From positions 1 to 31,759 of the forward strand of contig JAVXWL010000210.1 of the NCBI GenBank assembly GCA_032230565.1: a stretch of 31,759 nucleotides of DNA, read 5' to 3'. The stretch's first letter is position 1, and every line of letters begins with the position of its first letter. Positions 24,303 through 31,759 of the stretch are shown here, piece after piece. The stretch is from GCA-003244245 sp032230565 (GTDB taxonomy: Bacteria; Actinomycetota; Actinomycetes; Mycobacteriales; Pseudonocardiaceae). The translations under genes and the position numbers were made by a program. The notes under the pieces were generated by a model, which was not told the origin of the DNA, did no database searches, and saw only the letters and a program-made list of their open reading frames with translations.

Positions 24303-25511
24303 GTGAGCGACATCAAGGTGCAGGACACGGTACGGGACTTCTGGGCCACCAGGCCGCGCCGGCGAGCCGACGACCGGAAGGTCGCCGGCGTCGCGGCGGC
24401 GATCGGCCGCCGGTATGCCATCGATCCGGTGTTGGTTCGGGTGGCATTCGTGGTGGCCACCGTGTTCGGTGGTTCCGGACTACTGCTGTACCTGCTGGGC
24501 TGGCTGTTGCTACCGGCCGAAGGTGACCAGGCTTCCGGCGCCAAGCGAAGGTTCCGACGCGGGCGCAGCTCGATGTCCGCCGCGCTGACTGTAGTGCTCG
24601 TTCTGCTTCTGCTTCCGGCGACCGCGGCAGTGCTCAGCGGCCGCGCGTCCGGTGTCCTGGGACTCCTCGTTGCGTTGGGCGCGCTGGTGCTCCTGCACCG
24701 ATCCCGGGCCTCTTTGGGTGAGATTCCGGGGGCACCCACACCGTCGGCGGCACCGGCCGCGACCGAACCCGCAACGGCCGCGACTGCAGCTACGGCACCA
24801 CCGGCTACCGGCAGGGCGACCGACCAGCCTGCTCCGCCGGCGTGGGACCCGCTGGGCGCGGCTCCGTTCGCCTGGGACCTACCGGAACCCGCCGCGCCGC
24901 CGGTGCCCGCCGAGCCGCCGCAGGGTCTTCGATCCAAAATCACTGCGATCACGCTCGGGCTGGCGCTGCTGACTGGCGGTATCGCCGTGGCATTCACGCC
25001 TGGGCTCTCGGCGGCCGGGATCGCCGCGTTGCTGTTGGGTGTCGTGGGGCTCGGCCTGGTCGTGGGCGCCTTCATGCAAAGCGGTCGGGGACTCATCCTC
25101 GTCGCCATTCCGCTGGCCCTGCTCACTTGGGTGCTGCACGCCGCACCAGCCGCTGGCGTCAAGGTCGGCGGTGGCTACTGGGACCCGGTCACGGCCGCCG
25201 AGCTCCAGCCGAATTATGCGGTCACCCTGGGCAATGGCCGGCTGGACCTCACCGGGCTGCGGTTGACCCCCGGCCAGACTGTGCGGACCAGCGTCAATGT
25301 GGGGATCGGGGAAACTCACGTCTACCTGCCCCCGAACATCGACGCCCAGGTGGGCTGCCAGACCCAGGTCGGGCACGTCGACTGCCTCGGCCAGACCAGC
25401 AGTGACCGGGTGGACGTCACCGACAACGGACTCGACGGTCCCGGCGGTGGCAAAGTGATCCTCAACGTGCACTCCGGTATCGGCGAAATACACGTGGAGC
25501 GCGAGTCATGA
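24303..25511 (+). CDS. PspC domain membrane protein with LiaF-like C-terminus
   Basis: 402-residue membrane protein. An N-terminal PspC domain (about 20-75; RKVAGVAAAIGRRYAIDPVL, then a helix ending LLGWLLLPAEG) is followed by two hydrophobic hairpins, a Pro/Ala/Thr-rich cytoplasmic linker (about 145-210) and two or three more helices. The soluble C-terminus (about 290-402) is a beta-rich repeat of the LiaF/YvqF 'cell-wall-active antibiotics response' type (NVGIGETHVYLPPNID, IGEIHVERES). LiaF-like proteins restrain the partner kinase until the envelope is damaged; the same role is inferred here. GTG at 24303 lies seven bases after CAGGCT, suggesting a leaderless mRNA. The stop overlaps the next gene as ATGA. 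Confidence 0.85.
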   Translation: MSDIKVQDTVRDFWATRPRRRADDRKVAGVAAAIGRRYAIDPVLVRVAFVVATVFGGSGLLLYLLGWLLLPAEGDQASGAKRRFRRGRSSMSAALTVVLVLLLLPATAAVLSGRASGVLGLLVALGALVLLHRSRASLGEIPGAPTPSAAPAATEPATAATAATAPPATGRATDQPAPPAWDPLGAAPFAWDLPEPAAPPVPAEPPQGLRSKITAITLGLALLTGGIAVAFTPGLSAAGIAALLLGVVGLGLVVGAFMQSGRGLILVAIPLALLTWVLHAAPAAGVKVGGGYWDPVTAAELQPNYAVTLGNGRLDLTGLRLTPGQTVRTSVNVGIGETHVYLPPNIDAQVGCQTQVGHVDCLGQTSSDRVDVTDNGLDGPGGGKVILNVHSGIGEIHVERES

Positions 25512-25768
25512 ACGAGGCGACTAGCCCCGAAACTAACCCCCAGACTGCACCAGGCCCGCGCCCCCACGACGAGGCACTGACCCCCCGGCGCGGACCGGAT
25601 CTGCTCACGCTGGTCGCCGGAGTGGGCTCGCTGGGGATCGCCGCCACCGCGCTGCTCGGCGGCGTCACGTGGCTTCCCGAGGTGGACGGCCGCTGGGTCC
25701 TCGCCGCGCTGGCACTGCTCGTTGGCCTGCTGCTGGTAATCGGCTCCCTGCGCCCCCCGCGGCGCTGA
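25508..25768 (+). CDS. Small two-helix membrane protein downstream of the PspC/LiaF-like gene
   Basis: 86-residue protein: a Pro/Thr-rich hydrophilic N-terminus of about 30 residues, then two hydrophobic helices (LLTLVAGVGSLGIAATALLG and VLAALALLVGLLLVIGSL) and a basic end. Family not recognised. Its ATG overlaps the stop of the PspC gene as ATGA, so it belongs to the same operon and probably the same envelope module. It is followed by the palindromic repeat at 25806-25870, which may end transcription. Confidence 0.75.
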   Translation: MNEATSPETNPQTAPGPRPHDEALTPRRGPDLLTLVAGVGSLGIAATALLGGVTWLPEVDGRWVLAALALLVGLLLVIGSLRPPRR

Positions 25769-25805
25769 GCATCGACTCACCTGACCGACCGACCCAGCCC
25801 CAGAG

Positions 25806-25870
25806 TTCCCGAACTCCACAGCAGAGTCGTCCGGGGACCGCCGAACAGCACTGTTGTTGAGCTCGGGAGA
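25806..25870. repeat. Palindromic dispersed repeat, copy 2; possible bidirectional terminator
   Basis: The left arm TTCCCGAACTCCACAGCAG (25806-25824) pairs with 25851-25870 over about 18 positions, with two mismatches and one wobble. The left arm matches copy 1 (11327-11345) at 18 of 19 bases, and identity continues into the loop (AGAG, GTCCG). Here it lies between convergent genes ending at 25768 and 25883, a natural place for a two-way terminator. Confidence 0.75.
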
Positions 25871-25882
25871 CTCAGAGCGCTC

Positions 25883-27151
25883 TCAGCGGAAGCCTTGAGA
25901 TTCGATGATCTTGACGGCGACGTGCGCGACCAGCCGGTCATCCGGGTCGCCCAAAGCAAGCCCGGTGATCGACTCGATGCGGGCTACGCGGTAGGCGACG
26001 GTGTTGGTGTGCAGGTGCAGCATCCGGGCGGACTGCTTGTGGCTGCCGTGGTGATGTAAATACACCGACAGGGTGTGCACCAGCTCAGTGCGGTGCTCGG
26101 TGTCGTAGTCCAGCAACGACCCGAGGACGCCACGCGCGAAGCCCATCAGCTGCTGCATGTCCCCGATCGTGCACAGCAGCCGGTAGATCCCCAGCTCGTC
26201 GTAGCGGACCAGCTGCCCAGCCCGGCCCAGCCGCAGCCCAAGATCGATCGCTCGTTCGGCTTGGCGCACCCCACGAGGAACGAGCTCCGGGGAGTCCACA
26301 TGCTCGCTCACCCCGCAGGTGACGCCCGGCTCTAGCTGGCACAGCGCCGCGAATGCCGCAGCACCGGGGTCGCCTGGGACGATCACTACCAGGGCGCCGT
26401 CGCGCTGCGCTGCAGCCGCGCCCGGCAATATCGACACGATCCGCTGCGCCCAATCCAGCTCCGACGGCGCCGGGCGCAGCATCGCGATGCGCAGCACGGC
26501 ATCATCACGCAGACCCAGTGAGCGGGCCTTTCGCCGGGCATCCTGGGCGTCGAGGAAATGACCCGAGACCAGCGCGTCGACCACGCTGCTGCGGTAGCGC
26601 AGGTCCAACTCGGCGCTGGTCTGCTCATGGGCCAGTGTCAACGCGAACAGGGTGGCCGCGTAGGTGCTGGTGAGGAACTCCGCGTCGTCGGGCACTGCCC
26701 CGTAACCGCTGGCCGCGGGCCCCTCATCGAGCACCAGCAGGTATCCCAGGATGGTCTCGCGGACAACGACGGGGGTCACCAAGCAGGCCTGGTCCAACAA
26801 CGAGCCGGGGATCGCCGGAATCCGCAGTGGCCGCCGCGCGGCTTCCAGGGCGCGCAGTAGCCGGTCGACGCTGGGATCGGTGCGGTTCCAGCGCAGCCCC
26901 TGCAACGAATCTGACCCGCCGGCCTGGGCGCGCAGCCGGAATCCGGTGTCCAGCAACACGATTCGCTTGCCCACCAACCGGGCGAACACCTCGGTGAGCC
27001 GGACCGGATCTGCCCCGCCCAACGCCGCATCGGCCAACTCGTCGCAGACCGCCATGGTCCGCCGGTAGATCGAATTCTCCCGGGACAGGCCGCTGTGCTC
27101 GGCCGCGGCGCCCCGATCGGGAACCGGATCGTAGGCCCCCGCGGGGATCAC
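25883..27151 (-). CDS. PucR-like (CdaR-type) transcriptional regulator
   Basis: 422-residue regulator with a GAF-like sensory region (about 55-180; RIVLLDTGFRLRAQAG), a GGDEF-related central domain (about 200-310) and a C-terminal PucR helix-turn-helix (TLSVYLHHHGSHKQSARMLH, then LHTNTVAYRVARIESITGL). Such proteins respond to metabolites and often activate purine, amino-acid or sugar-acid use; no ligand can be assigned. The GTG start overlaps the methyltransferase stop as GTGA, so it is the last gene of a three-gene unit with tetR. An N-terminal 25 residues before SRENSIYRR may be dispensable. Confidence 0.85.
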   Translation of the reverse strand: MIPAGAYDPVPDRGAAAEHSGLSRENSIYRRTMAVCDELADAALGGADPVRLTEVFARLVGKRIVLLDTGFRLRAQAGGSDSLQGLRWNRTDPSVDRLLRALEAARRPLRIPAIPGSLLDQACLVTPVVVRETILGYLLVLDEGPAASGYGAVPDDAEFLTSTYAATLFALTLAHEQTSAELDLRYRSSVVDALVSGHFLDAQDARRKARSLGLRDDAVLRIAMLRPAPSELDWAQRIVSILPGAAAAQRDGALVVIVPGDPGAAAFAALCQLEPGVTCGVSEHVDSPELVPRGVRQAERAIDLGLRLGRAGQLVRYDELGIYRLLCTIGDMQQLMGFARGVLGSLLDYDTEHRTELVHTLSVYLHHHGSHKQSARMLHLHTNTVAYRVARIESITGLALGDPDDRLVAHVAVKIIESQGFR

Positions 27152-29010
27152 GGCTTCGCCTGCAGCTGCGACAGAGCGCTCACCAGCTGCGACGCCAGCT
27201 CGTCGCTTCCGCTCGGTACGGCCACCACGACACCGGAGATCAGGTTTCGCAACTTCTCCATGGTGCTCACCGCGTGCTCGACGGTCTCTGTGGGGTTGTC
27301 CCGGTTGCGCTTTGCCGCAGCGAGCACAGACAGCGGGATCGACACCTCTGGAACCTCGTAGGACAGCCGCTGCAGAGTCTGGATGTCTTCGAAAGGCGCT
27401 ATCGTCGCGAGCACCGGAAGGGTGACCCCGCGGGCCCGTAGCGCGCCAAGCGTCCGGCTCGCCTCCTCGACGTCGTAAACCACGTCGGTGACCAGGAAAT
27501 GCGCCCCGGCGCGTACCTTCGCCTCGACCCGGTCCAGCTCATGGGAAAGATTACTGACCGCGGTGCCCAGCGTGGCACCGATGACGAACCGGGTGCGCTC
27601 GGCGATGGCGACACCCCGCCAGTCGATGCCCTCGTTGAGCGCGGCGAGCATGGACACCAACCCGACGGAGTCAACGTCCCAGGGCGATCCGGATCCAACG
27701 CTGGGGTAGTCGCCGGACACCCGCACGCTGCCGGTCCGGCACACCACCATCCGCAGCCCGAGGGCATGCGCCCCGAGCATGTCGGCCTGCAAAGCGGCGA
27801 GGTTGCGATCGGCGGCCTCCACCGGTAACAGCACCGCACTGCCGACCCGGTCGCTGACCACCACGGCGGCGCCCACCGGGCTGATCCGCGCCGCCGGCGG
27901 GGCGGCTTCGATGATGGCCAGCACTCCCGCACCGGCCGCGCGCAACGTGGTCGCCCGCTCGAGGAACTGGGGTACCTGCGAGCCATTGGGAGCCTGCAAC
28001 CCGACAGCCACGACCAGCTCGCCGTCCCAGGGCCAGCCAGGAGCCGGCTGCGCCAGCTGGATCCCGGTCGGTGCGGTGGGCCGCGCCACAGCGCGCGTTG
28101 TGCGGCTCCGCTGCGCCGGGGGCAGCCCGGCGACGGCATGCGAGATCGCTCGTACATGGGCGGGTGTCGTCCCGCAACATCCGCCCACCAAGGTGGCCCC
28201 CGCGGCGACGAACCGCCGTGCAGCGTCACCGAAGTACGCCGCGTTGCGCGCATAGCGAACCTGGCTACCGAGCCGTTGCGGCAAGCCGGCATTGGGCTGA
28301 ACAGAGATGGGCAGGCCGGTGTTCCGGGCTAGCTCATCGACGACGTCCACGAGGGCTGCGGGCCCGACCGTGCAGTTCGCACCCAGCGCGGCCACCGGCA
28401 GCTTGGCGAGCACGGCAGCCGCCTGCGCGGGATCCTCGCCGCGCAGCGTCCGGCCGTCGTCGCCGAAGGTCAGCTGGGCGATCACCGGCAAGTCACTTTC
28501 CGACGCGGCTATCTCGACTGCCTGCACCAGGGACTCCAGGTCGCCGAAGGTCTCCAGGATCAGCAGGTCGACCCAGTCACCGAGCGCAGCGATCTGCTCA
28601 CGCAGCGTGCTCGCGCGGTGGCTCGCGGGCACCCGGCGCACCGCCGGAGCGCTCACCGCCGGCCCGACTGATCCCGCGATCAGCACCGGGTGCCCAGCGC
28701 GCTGAACCGCCTCCCGCGCCAGCCGGGCGCCCGCAACGTTGATCTCTGAGACGTTGGCCTCCAATCCGGCTGCGGCGAGTCGCAGGCGGTTTGCGCCAAA
28801 CGTATTGGTCTGCAGGATCCAGGCGCCTGCGCTGACATACGCGGCATGCAGGTCCCGCACCAAAGCCGGGCGCGATAGATTCAGCTCTGGTAATGAGCGG
28901 TCCAGCGGTACCCCGGCCGTATGCAGCATCGTGCCCATCGCGCCATCGCAGACCACCACCTGGCCGGCGAGTAGCTCCGCCAGCACCGTGCGGGGCTGCT
29001 GTGCACTCAC
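27148..29010 (-). CDS. Homocysteine S-methyltransferase fused to a degenerate MTHFR-like domain
   Basis: 620 residues. The N-terminal half (about 10-295) is a homocysteine/selenocysteine methyltransferase: CDGAMGTMLH, LQTNTFGANRLRL and the zinc cysteines Cys213 (GANCTVGP) and Cys278-279 (GGCCGTTP) are all present. The C-terminal half (about 330-600) aligns with methylenetetrahydrofolate reductase in YitJ-type fusions (GDYPS, FDVDSVGL-like WDVDSVGLVSMLAALNEG). However, the sites matching E. coli MetF Glu28, Asp120 and Gln183 look replaced (by Gly337, Ser428 and Asp510). The first domain should work; the second is doubtful as a reductase. Start GTG at 29010 has AGGAG eight bases upstream; the frame is open to 29034. 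It lies 32 bases after tetR and overlaps the pucR-like gene. Confidence 0.82.
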   Translation of the reverse strand: MSAQQPRTVLAELLAGQVVVCDGAMGTMLHTAGVPLDRSLPELNLSRPALVRDLHAAYVSAGAWILQTNTFGANRLRLAAAGLEANVSEINVAGARLAREAVQRAGHPVLIAGSVGPAVSAPAVRRVPASHRASTLREQIAALGDWVDLLILETFGDLESLVQAVEIAASESDLPVIAQLTFGDDGRTLRGEDPAQAAAVLAKLPVAALGANCTVGPAALVDVVDELARNTGLPISVQPNAGLPQRLGSQVRYARNAAYFGDAARRFVAAGATLVGGCCGTTPAHVRAISHAVAGLPPAQRSRTTRAVARPTAPTGIQLAQPAPGWPWDGELVVAVGLQAPNGSQVPQFLERATTLRAAGAGVLAIIEAAPPAARISPVGAAVVVSDRVGSAVLLPVEAADRNLAALQADMLGAHALGLRMVVCRTGSVRVSGDYPSVGSGSPWDVDSVGLVSMLAALNEGIDWRGVAIAERTRFVIGATLGTAVSNLSHELDRVEAKVRAGAHFLVTDVVYDVEEASRTLGALRARGVTLPVLATIAPFEDIQTLQRLSYEVPEVSIPLSVLAAAKRNRDNPTETVEHAVSTMEKLRNLISGVVVAVPSGSDELASQLVSALSQLQAKP

Positions 29011-29042
29011 TGTCTCGTCTCCTGGTCGCCACACCTCGGCAG

Positions 29043-29669
29043 TTATTCGGAAGCCAGTCCGTGCTTATTGAGCAGCAGAATGCCGAGCTCGCGGGCACGG
29101 GCTGCGGCTTCGGTGTCGCCCTCGGCTCCGGCGATGATCGATCCCTTCATCAGAATGTGCCACTGGCGGGCGAACGCATCGGGATCCGCCACGCCGGCTT
29201 CGGCCGCGAGCTCGCACAGGTAACCGCGAATGTTCGCCAGGTGCAGGACACTGGCCTGGCGAACCGCGCTGTCCCGGTTGGTCACCTCGAGCAGCGTGGT
29301 AATAAAGGAGCAGCCCTCGAAGTCCGGGCGGGCGAACCACTCACCGAAGATGTCGAATATGGCCAGCAGTCGCTGCACCGGGGTGTCGCCCCGGCGCTGA
29401 GATTCCGCGCGGACCCAACCCACCGTCCACAGCGTTTCGCGACGCTCGAGGAACGCGAGGATAAGATCATCTTTGGAAGCGAAGTTCCGGTACAGCGTCA
29501 TCTTCGCGACGCCCGCTTCACTGATCACCGCGTCCACCCCGACAGTGCGCGTGCCCTGGCGGCTGAACAGGTCATATGCGGCGCGCATCACCCGCTCGCG
29601 ACCACTCTCAGGATCCGCGCTGACGACGACCACCTCGTCAGTGGATTTCTCGGGTATCTGCGGCACCAT
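29043..29669 (-). CDS. TetR family transcriptional regulator
   Basis: 208-residue regulator. The N-terminal TetR DNA-binding domain (about 20-70) contains RERVMRAAYDLFSRQGTRTV and the recognition helix region GVAKMTLYRNFASKDDLI. The remaining all-helical part is the ligand/dimer domain (FDIFGEWFARPDFEGCSF; the FxGC-F segment is common in one TetR subgroup). TTG at 29675 is in frame, but ATG at 29669 has GAGGG six bases upstream and is preferred. It is first in an apparent operon with the methyltransferase and pucR-like genes and divergent from the second two-component system. Self-regulation through the AT-rich promoter just upstream is likely. Confidence 0.9.
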   Translation of the reverse strand: MVPQIPEKSTDEVVVVSADPESGRERVMRAAYDLFSRQGTRTVGVDAVISEAGVAKMTLYRNFASKDDLILAFLERRETLWTVGWVRAESQRRGDTPVQRLLAIFDIFGEWFARPDFEGCSFITTLLEVTNRDSAVRQASVLHLANIRGYLCELAAEAGVADPDAFARQWHILMKGSIIAGAEGDTEAAARARELGILLLNKHGLASE

Positions 29670-29683
29670 GACCAACCCTCGGG

Positions 29684-29703
29684 CGGATAATTAACACATT
29701 GTA
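29684..29703 (-). promoter_or_regulatory. tetR promoter and candidate operator
   Basis: On the minus strand TACAAT (29698-29703) is a strong -10 element. Around it the sequence is unusually AT-rich for this genome, and ATAATTAACACATTGT (plus strand, 29687-29702) is a loose palindrome with ATAAT/ATTGT ends, which may be the TetR operator. The -35 element is weak. Confidence 0.45.
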
Positions 29704-29785
29704 CTTGCCGCAGGGTTCGCTTTGACCTGTTGGACTCGCGATCATTGGCCACCTCGCTGATTCCCGCTCCGCTACCGGCAGTGCG

Positions 29786-29791
29786 TAGGCT
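29786..29791 (+). promoter_or_regulatory. -10-like element of the second two-component system
   Basis: TAGGCT ends six bases before the ATG at 29798, which has no ribosome site; transcription would start at or next to the A of ATG, giving a leaderless mRNA. No clear -35 element. Confidence 0.45.
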
Positions 29792-29797
29792 GTTGCC

Positions 29798-30463
29798 ATG
29801 AGCAGGCCAGCTGGCCCGTTGCGTGTGGTTGTTGTGGATGACCATCAGATGGTGCTCGACGGGCTTCGGGCGATGCTAGCTGTCTATTCCGATCAGGTGG
29901 AGATCGTCAGTGAGGCCACCGAACCGGAGCTCGCGTTAAAGATCATCACTGAGCAGGAGCCCGATATCACCTTGCTCGACGTCCGGTTGCGGGGCTCCAG
30001 CGGGCTGGATCTGTGCGCGGAGATCCGCAAGCGCCAACCGCGCTGCAAGGTCGTGTTCCTCACCGTCTACGACGACGAGCAGTACCTTTACCAGGCGCTA
30101 CGGCTGGGTGCGGCTGGCTTTTTGCTCAAGCGGGTGCGGGGGGCGGAGCTGGTGGATCACCTACAGCGGATTTACCAGGGCGAGGTGCTGATCGATCCCA
30201 GCCTGGCAACGAAGGTCGCGATGTCGGTGGCTCACCTGCGCGGCGGGGAATTCTGGCCCGGGGCGCATCTCGGGCTGACCCAGCGCGAGAGTGAGGTGCT
30301 CGCACTGATGGTGGCCGGGCTGTCCAACCGCGCCATCGCCGGGCGCCTGACCGTCAGCGAGGAGACCGTCAAGACCCACGCTCGCGGTATCTATCGCAAG
30401 CTCAACGTCCCGGATCGTTCCGGCGCGGTGGCCGCGGCGCTGCGCGAGGGAGTCTTCCAGTGA
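29798..30463 (+). CDS. NarL/LuxR-family response regulator
   Basis: 221-residue regulator. The receiver domain has VDDHQM (13-18), phospho-acceptor Asp61 in LLDVRLRGSSG, the Thr in FLTVYDD and the Lys in LLKRVRG. A linker with an extra aromatic patch (GGEFWPGAHLG) leads to the LuxR helix-turn-helix (TQRESEVLALMVAGLSNRAI, then VSEETVKTHARGIYRKL). Its stop overlaps the kinase start as GTGA, so the pair is cognate. It shares only general family features with the regulator at 22213, so it is a distinct system. Confidence 0.93.
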   Translation: MSRPAGPLRVVVVDDHQMVLDGLRAMLAVYSDQVEIVSEATEPELALKIITEQEPDITLLDVRLRGSSGLDLCAEIRKRQPRCKVVFLTVYDDEQYLYQALRLGAAGFLLKRVRGAELVDHLQRIYQGEVLIDPSLATKVAMSVAHLRGGEFWPGAHLGLTQRESEVLALMVAGLSNRAIAGRLTVSEETVKTHARGIYRKLNVPDRSGAVAAALREGVFQ

Positions 30464-31671
30464 TCCACTCGCGGTTAGGTCTGGCTGACGCCGATTCCGA
30501 TGCTGAGCTGCTCCATCGCGTAATCGAGATCTTGTCGGCGGGCCTCGACCTCGACGGGGTAGTCCAGCGAGTGGCTGATCTGATCACCGAGACCACCTCG
30601 ACCGACGTCTGCTTCGTGCACCTGCTCGACGAGCCCCGGGGACGGTTGCAGCTACGCGGTGCAACTCCGCCCTTCGACCAGTTCGCCCGCCGGATCGAAG
30701 TGCCGGTGGGCGATGGGGTATCCGGGTGGGTCGCCGCACACTGCGAACCCGCGGTGATCACCGACAACAAACGCGCAGATCCGCGCTATCTCTACATCCC
30801 TGAGCTGCGTGGGGAAGACTTCACGTCGATGGCCTCGGTGCCGATCATCACTCGGCCCGGCGATCTCGTTGGAGTGCTCAACGTGCATACCCGCGATCGC
30901 CGCGAATTCACCAAGGCCGATGTCGAGCTGTTGAGCATGGTGGCGGGTCTGATGGCTGGAGCTATTGAGAACGCCAGCCTGCAGAGCAAGCTTGCCGAGC
31001 GGGAGGAGGCGATGGAGCGGTTCGCCGAGCAGATCGTGCTGCTGGGCGAAACCGAGCGACGCCGCCTGGCCGGCGAGATTCACGACGGCATCAGCCAGCG
31101 CATCGTCAGCCTGTCCTTCCACCTCTCCGCGGCGGCGGACGCGGTCGCTGCCGCCGACCCGGCCAGCGCCGCTGAGCAGATCGCCCGGGCTCAGGAGCTC
31201 GCCGCCGGAGCGCTGGACGAAACCCGGCTCGCCATCTCCGGACTGCGCCCGCCGGTGCTCGATGACCTCGGGCTAGCCGCCAGTTTGGAAAGTCTTGCGC
31301 GGTCCATCCCGCTGCCCAACGTCGCGGTGGACACCGTAATGACCGATCTGCCCGAGCATGCTGAGACCGCGATCTACCGGATCGCTCAAGAGGCTTTGCA
31401 AAACGTCACGAAGCACGCCCGGGCTGCCCACGTGCAACTGCGGCTTTCGGTGGCGCCCGGCGCGGTAGTGCTCGAGATCTCCGACGACGGCATCGGTTTC
31501 GACCCGGCCACCACTGCCAAGCGAGCCGGACCGGTGGGTTACGGCCTGCCGGGCATGCAGCAACGCGCCGAGCTACTAGGAGGGCAGCTCACCGCGGACA
31601 GCGCACCCGGCCGCGGGACCGTCCTGCGACTGCGCGTCCCTGTCCCCTCAGAGAATTACCCAGAGCGATAG
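30460..31671 (+). CDS. GAF-domain sensor histidine kinase (DevS/NarL-partner type)
   Basis: 403-residue cytoplasmic kinase with no membrane segment. One GAF domain (about 15-165; STDVCFVHLLDE, PVGDGVSGWVAAH, the ASVPIITR strand, GVLNVHTRDRREF), a short coiled coil (LQSKLAEREEAMERFAEQI), then the HisKA_3 helix RRRLAGEIHDGISQRIVSL (His in EIHDG) and a HATPase domain (RIAQEALQNVTKHARA; DDGIGFD; GYGLPGMQQRAELLGG). The GAF domain probably senses a small molecule, redox state or gas, but no heme-ligand case can be made. GTG at 30460 is coupled to the regulator stop. Confidence 0.92.
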   Translation: MIHSRLGLADADSDAELLHRVIEILSAGLDLDGVVQRVADLITETTSTDVCFVHLLDEPRGRLQLRGATPPFDQFARRIEVPVGDGVSGWVAAHCEPAVITDNKRADPRYLYIPELRGEDFTSMASVPIITRPGDLVGVLNVHTRDRREFTKADVELLSMVAGLMAGAIENASLQSKLAEREEAMERFAEQIVLLGETERRRLAGEIHDGISQRIVSLSFHLSAAADAVAAADPASAAEQIARAQELAAGALDETRLAISGLRPPVLDDLGLAASLESLARSIPLPNVAVDTVMTDLPEHAETAIYRIAQEALQNVTKHARAAHVQLRLSVAPGAVVLEISDDGIGFDPATTAKRAGPVGYGLPGMQQRAELLGGQLTADSAPGRGTVLRLRVPVPSENYPER

Positions 31672-31680
31672 TCGGTCGAG

Positions 31681-31742
31681 TTGGCACAACGCACTAGACA
31701 GCAGAGGGGTGGCCGCATCGCGGCCACCCCGCATTGTGCCAA
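31681..31742. terminator. Nested palindrome / terminator after the GAF kinase
   Basis: Inner hairpin: GGGGTGGCCGC (31706-31716) and GCGGCCACCCC (31720-31730), 11 perfect pairs with an ATC loop. Outer repeat: TTGGCACAACGC (31681-31692) and GCATTGTGCCAA (31731-31742), 11 of 12 paired. It begins nine bases after the kinase stop and can act as a terminator, but the outer arms are more than a terminator needs. Confidence 0.65.
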
Positions 31743-31759
31743 AGGCCGTGCACGCGACG

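Noticed and set aside
24510..25162. Minus-strand frames opposite the PspC/LiaF-like gene
   Set aside because: Ala/Ser/Arg-rich shadows; the plus-strand protein has clear PspC and LiaF-like domains.
29011..29042. Possible cobalamin or SAM riboswitch before the methyltransferase
   Set aside because: Only 32 bases separate it from tetR, too short for either riboswitch.

Overview
The window is high-GC DNA, densely packed, with frequent GTG/TTG starts and many ATGA/GTGA stop-start overlaps. Gene content and order point to an actinomycete. The run pcrA(uvrD1) - M23 peptidase - sucC - sucD - PerM-like protein, with an AroQ chorismate mutase on the other side of pcrA, is the arrangement I recall from Mycobacterium and Streptomyces. 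A mycobacterial-type SOS box and a stand-alone B12-binding mutase subunit fit the same phylum. I would guess Pseudonocardiales or a close relative, but the sequence alone does not prove the family.

Layout. 1-9803 (minus strand): the 5' part of the complex I operon, nuoA-B-C-D-E-F-G-H-I and the first codons of nuoJ. Neighbouring genes overlap or nearly touch. Its leader (9804-9954) carries a 21-bp-period direct repeat and an imperfect IdeR/DtxR-like iron box. 9955-15307 (minus): a geranylgeranyl-reductase-family flavoprotein (possibly MenJ-like, acting on the menaquinone that complex I reduces), a PerM/DUF6350-type membrane protein, sucD, sucC and an IcmB-like B12 subunit. 15708-16493 (plus): a LytM/M23 envelope peptidase. 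16511-17261: a 99-aa gene behind a perfect SOS box, a 65-bp hairpin and an internally deleted PIG-L deacetylase relic. 17247-19583 (minus): pcrA.

19684-20554 (plus): a chorismate mutase gene preceded by what looks like a complete transcription attenuator, with a 15-16-residue leader peptide rich in Phe and Tyr, an internal hairpin and a terminator hairpin; a small membrane protein follows. 20651-22209: a receptor Ser/Thr kinase, apparently preceded by a 7-codon leaderless upstream ORF that overlaps its start. 22213-25768: an envelope-stress type module, with a NarL-type regulator and PspC-fused histidine kinase divergent from a PspC/LiaF-like protein and a small membrane protein; four ATCAGGG half-sites lie between them. 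25883-29669 (minus): a probable operon tetR - homocysteine methyltransferase with a degenerate MTHFR-like domain - pucR-like regulator. 29798-31671 (plus): a second two-component pair (NarL regulator and GAF kinase), followed by a nested palindrome.

Themes: respiration and central carbon metabolism (nuo, sucCD, the reductase), envelope sensing (M23, kinase, PspC system), DNA damage (pcrA, SOS box) and aromatic amino acid control (aroQ attenuator). The strongest candidates for something undescribed are the aroQ attenuator, the SOS-box gene, the methyltransferase with lost MTHFR catalytic residues and a palindromic repeat present twice (11327-11389 and 25806-25870). No tRNA, rRNA, CRISPR array, transposase or phage gene was seen.
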